Source: Ruminococcus sp. UBA7477 (GTDB lineage: Bacteria; Bacillota; Clostridia; Oscillospirales; Ruminococcaceae). Taken from it: a DNA stretch of 7,831 bases. The position numbers and the translations under genes were made by a program. Below the pieces are notes generated by a model, which worked only from the letters and a program-made list of their open reading frames with translations, was not told the origin of the DNA and did no database searches. Location: assembly GCA_002479715.1 (NCBI GenBank), contig DLOT01000027.1, positions 15,655-23,485 on the forward strand, in the 5' to 3' direction. How positions within the stretch are numbered: the stretch's first letter is position 1; each line of letters starts with the position of its first letter. Positions 5,541 to 7,831 of the stretch are shown here, in pieces.

Positions 5541-6134
5541 TTATATATCTTCATAAAGAGAGCTAATTTCCATAGCCCAAAAGCTTTCACTTTCCATAGC
5601 CTTTTTGTCAATTTCGGTTATAGATTTTTTCAGCTGCGCAATACATTTTTTATACTTCTCACAATCCTTTTTCACATCTTCTGAAAGCCTTTCCTGAACA
5701 AAAAACCTATAAGCCAGTAAACAATCATATAGCTTTTCTAATGACGAATTTAGCAAACAAATCCCATCAAAATCTTCATCTTCGTATGTATCTTCACTAC
5801 TTTCATCATCATAGTTTTCGTCTTCATCGTCTTCCTCATCCGCATACATATCATGGTCAACGATTAAAATTTTCCCGCTTTTGGAATCAAGACATATCCA
5901 ATCGCCATTCCCTGTAAATCCTAAATAGTAGTATTCATCAAATAGAAATGACATATTTTCTATATTCTCAAAATTCAAATTCGGCGCAGCGCTTTCAGGC
6001 AAACCACCTTCTGATAATAAACTGCTCAGTTCTTTAGATACCCCTCGCTGCAATAATGTTTGCTGATTATATTTAACAAATGTAGAGTCAGAAGTGTTTT
6101 TTCCCCATTCCAAAATAAATTCAGCTATTTTCAT
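5541..6134 (-). CDS. SUKH-family immunity protein with an acidic insertion
   Basis: This 197-residue protein is best read as a SUKH-superfamily (SMI1/KNR4-like, closest in pattern to SUKH-4) immunity protein, which binds and neutralises a cognate polymorphic toxin in the cytoplasm. Visible family features are the early GLPESA (44-49), the strand pair YYYLGFTGNGDWICLDSKSG (68-87) followed by KILIVDHD, and the closing LNSSLEKLYDCLLAYRFF (128-145). Between the core strands, residues 99-123 are almost all Asp, Glu, Tyr and Ser, an unusually acidic insertion. The C-terminal 50 residues are helical and charged. I chose ATG at 6134 because GGAGGT (6139-6144) lies 4 bases upstream; ATG at 6146 overlaps that site. 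The DNA is AT-richer than guaA or proBA (row 5581-5640 has 22 G/C in 60), pointing to horizontal acquisition. No toxin gene is in the window. Confidence 0.75.
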   Translation of the reverse strand: MKIAEFILEWGKNTSDSTFVKYNQQTLLQRGVSKELSSLLSEGGLPESAAPNLNFENIENMSFLFDEYYYLGFTGNGDWICLDSKSGKILIVDHDMYADEEDDEDENYDDESSEDTYEDEDFDGICLLNSSLEKLYDCLLAYRFFVQERLSEDVKKDCEKYKKCIAQLKKSITEIDKKAMESESFWAMEISSLYEDI

Positions 6135-6152
6135 GCCTACCTCCATAAATTC

Positions 6153-6554
6153 TTATTTGCTTTCCAGAAATTCTTTTGCAGATTTTTTAATAGCATTGTC
6201 AATATCATCACGTTTGGCTGTTTCTGAAAGAAGTTCTCTAAACTTATCAGGACTATTTTTGTCATTACATACTCTATTCAACATCCAAATCGTATGCATT
6301 GTAGGCAAACTCTTTATCGATTGATAAAGAATGTCCTCATATCCTTTTCCGTAGAATTGTTCAACGAAGCGTACGATTGCCCCAGGCATTCCAAAATCAG
6401 TTAATGGATGACGTTCCATAAGATTTAATAGTGGCTCGACTGCATTTACCCCAAAATCCAATTGCTCAATCTTCCCTACACATTCTTCTTCGATCATTTC
6501 AAAATCATCGGTGTCAATGTTATCTTCCATTTTTTTAATCAATTCTGATAGCAT
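6153..6554 (-). CDS. Predicted immunity-type protein, all-helical
   Basis: A 133-residue soluble protein without membrane segments, predicted to be mainly helical. The central block DFGMPGAIVRFVEQFYGKGYEDILYQS (53-79) followed by PTMHTIWMLNRVCND (84-98) recalls proteins encoded beside polymorphic toxins that I regard as immunity proteins, but I cannot give a family number. Its partner in context, the SUKH immunity gene 18 bases downstream, supports this reading. The start is ATG at 6554, with GGAG (6564-6567) 9 bases upstream; ATG at 6560 is only 3 bases from that site, and a GTG at 6596 would overlap the guaA end by ten bases. It follows guaA by 32 bases with no terminator, so it is probably read from the guaA promoter. 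The AT-rich composition and the missing toxin suggest an acquired orphan. Confidence 0.6.
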   Translation of the reverse strand: MLSELIKKMEDNIDTDDFEMIEEECVGKIEQLDFGVNAVEPLLNLMERHPLTDFGMPGAIVRFVEQFYGKGYEDILYQSIKSLPTMHTIWMLNRVCNDKNSPDKFRELLSETAKRDDIDNAIKKSAKEFLESK

Positions 6555-6586
6555 AATCATTTTCTCCGCAAACTCAAATTCTTCTC

Positions 6587-7573
6587 TTACTCCCACTCAA
6601 TAGTGCCGCAGGGCTTAGGGGTCATATCATAGAGGACACGATTAACGCCTTTTACCTCAGTCACTATGCGCTGTGTGATGTGCTGTAAAAGCTCAAAAGG
6701 AACATTCTCAACCGTCGCAGTCATAGCGTCCTTGGTATTGACAGCTCTGATGATAACCGGCCACTCATAGCTGCGAAGACCGTTCTTAACGCCCGTTGAC
6801 TTGAAATCGGGCACTACCGTGAAATACTGCCAAACCTTGCCCTCAAGGCCGTTCTTTGCAAACTCCTCACGCAAAATCGCATCAGACTCACGAACAGCCT
6901 CAAGCCTGTCGCGGGTTATCGCTCCCACACAGCGAACTCCCAGACCGGGTCCCGGGAACGGCTGGCGGTAAACCATACCGTCAGGCAAGCCGAGGGCCTT
7001 GCCGACTACCCGCACTTCATCCTTGAAAAGCAGCTTTATAGGCTCAACAAGCTCAAAATGCAGATCCTCCGGCAGCCCTCCGACATTGTGGTGCGCCTTG
7101 ACCGGGCCGCTTTCCAAAATGTCCGGATAGATCGTGCCCTGAGCCAAAAATTCAATACCCTCCTGCTTGCGGGCCTCTTCCTCAAAAACACGTATAAATT
7201 CCGCGCCGATGATCTTTCTTTTCTTTTCAGGCTCGGCGACCCCTGCCAGCTTGTCGAGAAAACGGTCAGTCGCGTCAACATAAATGAGATTTGCATTCAT
7301 CTGATTGCGGAAAACCTCAACGACCTGCTCAGGCTCGCCCTTGCGAAGGAGTCCGTGGTTAACATGAACGCAGACCAGCTGACGGCCTATAGCCTTGATA
7401 AGCAGCGCAGCCACTACCGATGAATCGACTCCGCCGGAAAGCGCCAGCAGAACCTTCTTTTCTCCGACCTGCTCCCTGATCTCGGCGAGCTTTTCCTCGA
7501 TAAAGGCATTTGCCAGCTCGGGGGTGGTTATACGAGCCATGTTCTCCGGTCTTTTGTTTGATGCTTCTGTCAT
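6587..7573 (-). CDS. guaA: GMP synthase, ATP-pyrophosphatase subunit only (no glutaminase domain)
   Basis: Catalyses the last step of GMP synthesis: XMP is adenylylated with ATP and aminated. The 328 residues cover only the ATP-pyrophosphatase and dimerisation domains. The PP-loop SGGVDSS is at 46-52, followed by VCVHVNHGLLRKGE and LAQGTIYPDILESG, then YRQPFPGPGLGVRCVGAITR, VIIRAVNTKDAMTA and the canonical end KPCGTIEWE. The usual bacterial enzyme is about 510-525 residues with an N-terminal class I glutamine amidotransferase; that domain (about 190 residues) is absent, and the sequence upstream is non-coding with its own promoter and Shine-Dalgarno site (GAGGAG, with ATG at 7573). It therefore resembles the two-subunit form typical of archaea, with the amidotransferase perhaps encoded elsewhere; alternatively it uses free ammonia. 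The gene itself looks intact and native in composition (row 6961-7020 has 37 G/C in 60). Confidence 0.93.
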   Translation of the reverse strand: MTEASNKRPENMARITTPELANAFIEEKLAEIREQVGEKKVLLALSGGVDSSVVAALLIKAIGRQLVCVHVNHGLLRKGEPEQVVEVFRNQMNANLIYVDATDRFLDKLAGVAEPEKKRKIIGAEFIRVFEEEARKQEGIEFLAQGTIYPDILESGPVKAHHNVGGLPEDLHFELVEPIKLLFKDEVRVVGKALGLPDGMVYRQPFPGPGLGVRCVGAITRDRLEAVRESDAILREEFAKNGLEGKVWQYFTVVPDFKSTGVKNGLRSYEWPVIIRAVNTKDAMTATVENVPFELLQHITQRIVTEVKGVNRVLYDMTPKPCGTIEWE

Positions 7574-7614
7574 AAGATCCTCTCCTCATTTTATATTCGG
7601 GTTTCTATAGGATC

Positions 7615-7643
7615 ATTATAACATACGCAAAGCTATAAGTAAA
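7615..7643 (-). promoter_or_regulatory. Extended -10 promoter for guaA
   Basis: The minus strand has TTTACT (7638-7643), a 17-base spacer and a perfect TATAAT (7615-7620) preceded by TG one base away, an extended -10. Transcription should start near 7608, giving a leader of about 35 bases. The leader is too short for a purine riboswitch, and none is seen. Confidence 0.8.
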
Positions 7644-7704
7644 ATACATATTTGTTATGTCTAATATAAATTATTTTTATGCGCATTAATGCTTTCCACT
7701 CATG

Positions 7705-7733
7705 TTGCTTTATTTGAAAGACTGTGTTATAAT
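7705..7733 (+). promoter_or_regulatory. Possible plus-strand promoter pointing out of the window
   Basis: TTGCTT (7705-7710), a 17-base spacer and a perfect TATAAT (7728-7733) preceded by TGT form an extended -10 promoter reading toward higher coordinates. The -10 lies in the left arm of the palindrome at 7728-7754. The likely target lies beyond the window, so it may be divergent from guaA. Confidence 0.45.
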
Positions 7734-7754
7734 AGACGCATAGCGTCTATTATA
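7728..7754. repeat. Perfect 12-base inverted repeat with ATA loop
   Basis: TATAATAGACGC (7728-7739), ATA, then GCGTCTATTATA (7743-7754) form a perfect palindrome. Because of the symmetry, TATAAT occurs on both strands. It is not followed by a tight T tract on the minus strand; on the plus strand TGTGTTTTTT follows after one base. It could be an operator, a dispersed palindromic element or a terminator of an unseen plus-strand transcript. Confidence 0.6.
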
Positions 7755-7780
7755 TGTGTTTTTTATGTCCTTGCACATTC

Positions 7781-7799
7781 GTAAAGCCTTTGGCTTTAC
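7781..7799. repeat. Perfect 8-base inverted repeat with TTT loop
   Basis: GTAAAGCC-TTT-GGCTTTAC is a perfect hairpin with no adjoining T run on either strand, so it is not a standard terminator. With the palindrome at 7728-7754 it suggests a compound palindromic intergenic element. Confidence 0.55.
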
Positions 7800-7816
7800 T
7801 ACATGCATATCGGACA

Positions 7817-7822
7817 ATTATA
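7817..7822 (-). promoter_or_regulatory. Isolated extended -10 box near the window edge
   Basis: The minus strand reads TGGTATAAT, an extended -10. Its -35 would fall just outside the window. It could start a transcript running through both palindromes toward guaA. Confidence 0.25.
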
Positions 7823-7831
7823 CCATAACGC

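Noticed and set aside
6587..6605. Attachment-site repeat at the guaA 3' end
   Set aside because: guaA ends are known island integration sites, but I find no second copy of the terminal GAGTGGGAGTAA sequence in the window and no integrase.
7577..7614. GATCCT/AGGATC inverted repeat around the guaA leader as a possible riboswitch or ribosome-site switch
   Set aside because: Only six bases, and the distal arm lies between the -10 box and the expected start, so it would not be in the RNA. No purine riboswitch core is seen.
7765..7831. Plus-strand frame MSLHIRKAFGFTTCIS... open to the window edge
   Set aside because: No Shine-Dalgarno site, and much of it is the translated palindrome GTAAAGCCTTTGGCTTTAC; not supportable as a gene.

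Overview
The window looks like a chromosomal segment of a Gram-positive Clostridia-type bacterium, probably in the Ruminococcus/Oscillospiraceae range. This is inferred from purine-rich Shine-Dalgarno sites (AGGAGG, GGAGGT, GAGGAG), sigma-A-like promoters, a proB without a PUA domain, a small Cys-rich protein and a PRK06851-type ATPase of kinds I associate with Clostridia, and polymorphic-toxin immunity genes. Species cannot be assigned. Every gene I can support is on the minus strand, so transcription runs from high to low coordinates.

Right part (7831 down to 5393). A gene-free, AT-rich stretch with two perfect short palindromes and possible promoters precedes an extended -10 promoter for guaA. 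This guaA encodes only the ATP-pyrophosphatase half of GMP synthase. Immediately behind it, with no terminator between, lie two visibly AT-richer genes. One is an alpha-helical protein resembling polymorphic-toxin immunity proteins; the other is a SUKH-family immunity protein with a long acidic insertion. The unit ends at a strong bidirectional terminator. Between the SUKH gene and the terminator is a 14-codon fragment resembling motif I of DNA cytosine-5 methyltransferases, possibly a relic.

Middle part (5311 down to 1048). A near-consensus promoter (TTGCAA-17-TATAAT), with a small tandem repeat and dyad upstream, appears to drive a tightly packed series: a three-helix membrane protein with a charged tail, a D-2-hydroxyacid dehydrogenase, a Nudix hydrolase, then proB and proA. 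Two junctions are 4-base ATGA overlaps, which suggests translational coupling. ProB and ProA catalyse the first two steps of proline synthesis from glutamate; proC is not here. The Nudix gene is broken by one in-frame TAG, exactly at the first conserved Glu of the Nudix box.

Left part (1056 down to 1). The terminator-like hairpin after proA also contains the Shine-Dalgarno site (loop) and GTG start (stem) of a 49-residue cysteine-rich protein. Beyond it is the 5' two-thirds or so of a P-loop ATPase gene of the PRK06851 type, which runs off the window edge.

The only gene-free stretches over about 250 bases are 5169-5540 (promoter, repeats, terminator, possible relic) and 7574-7831 (promoters, palindromes). 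No tRNA, rRNA, CRISPR array, transposase or riboswitch was recognised.
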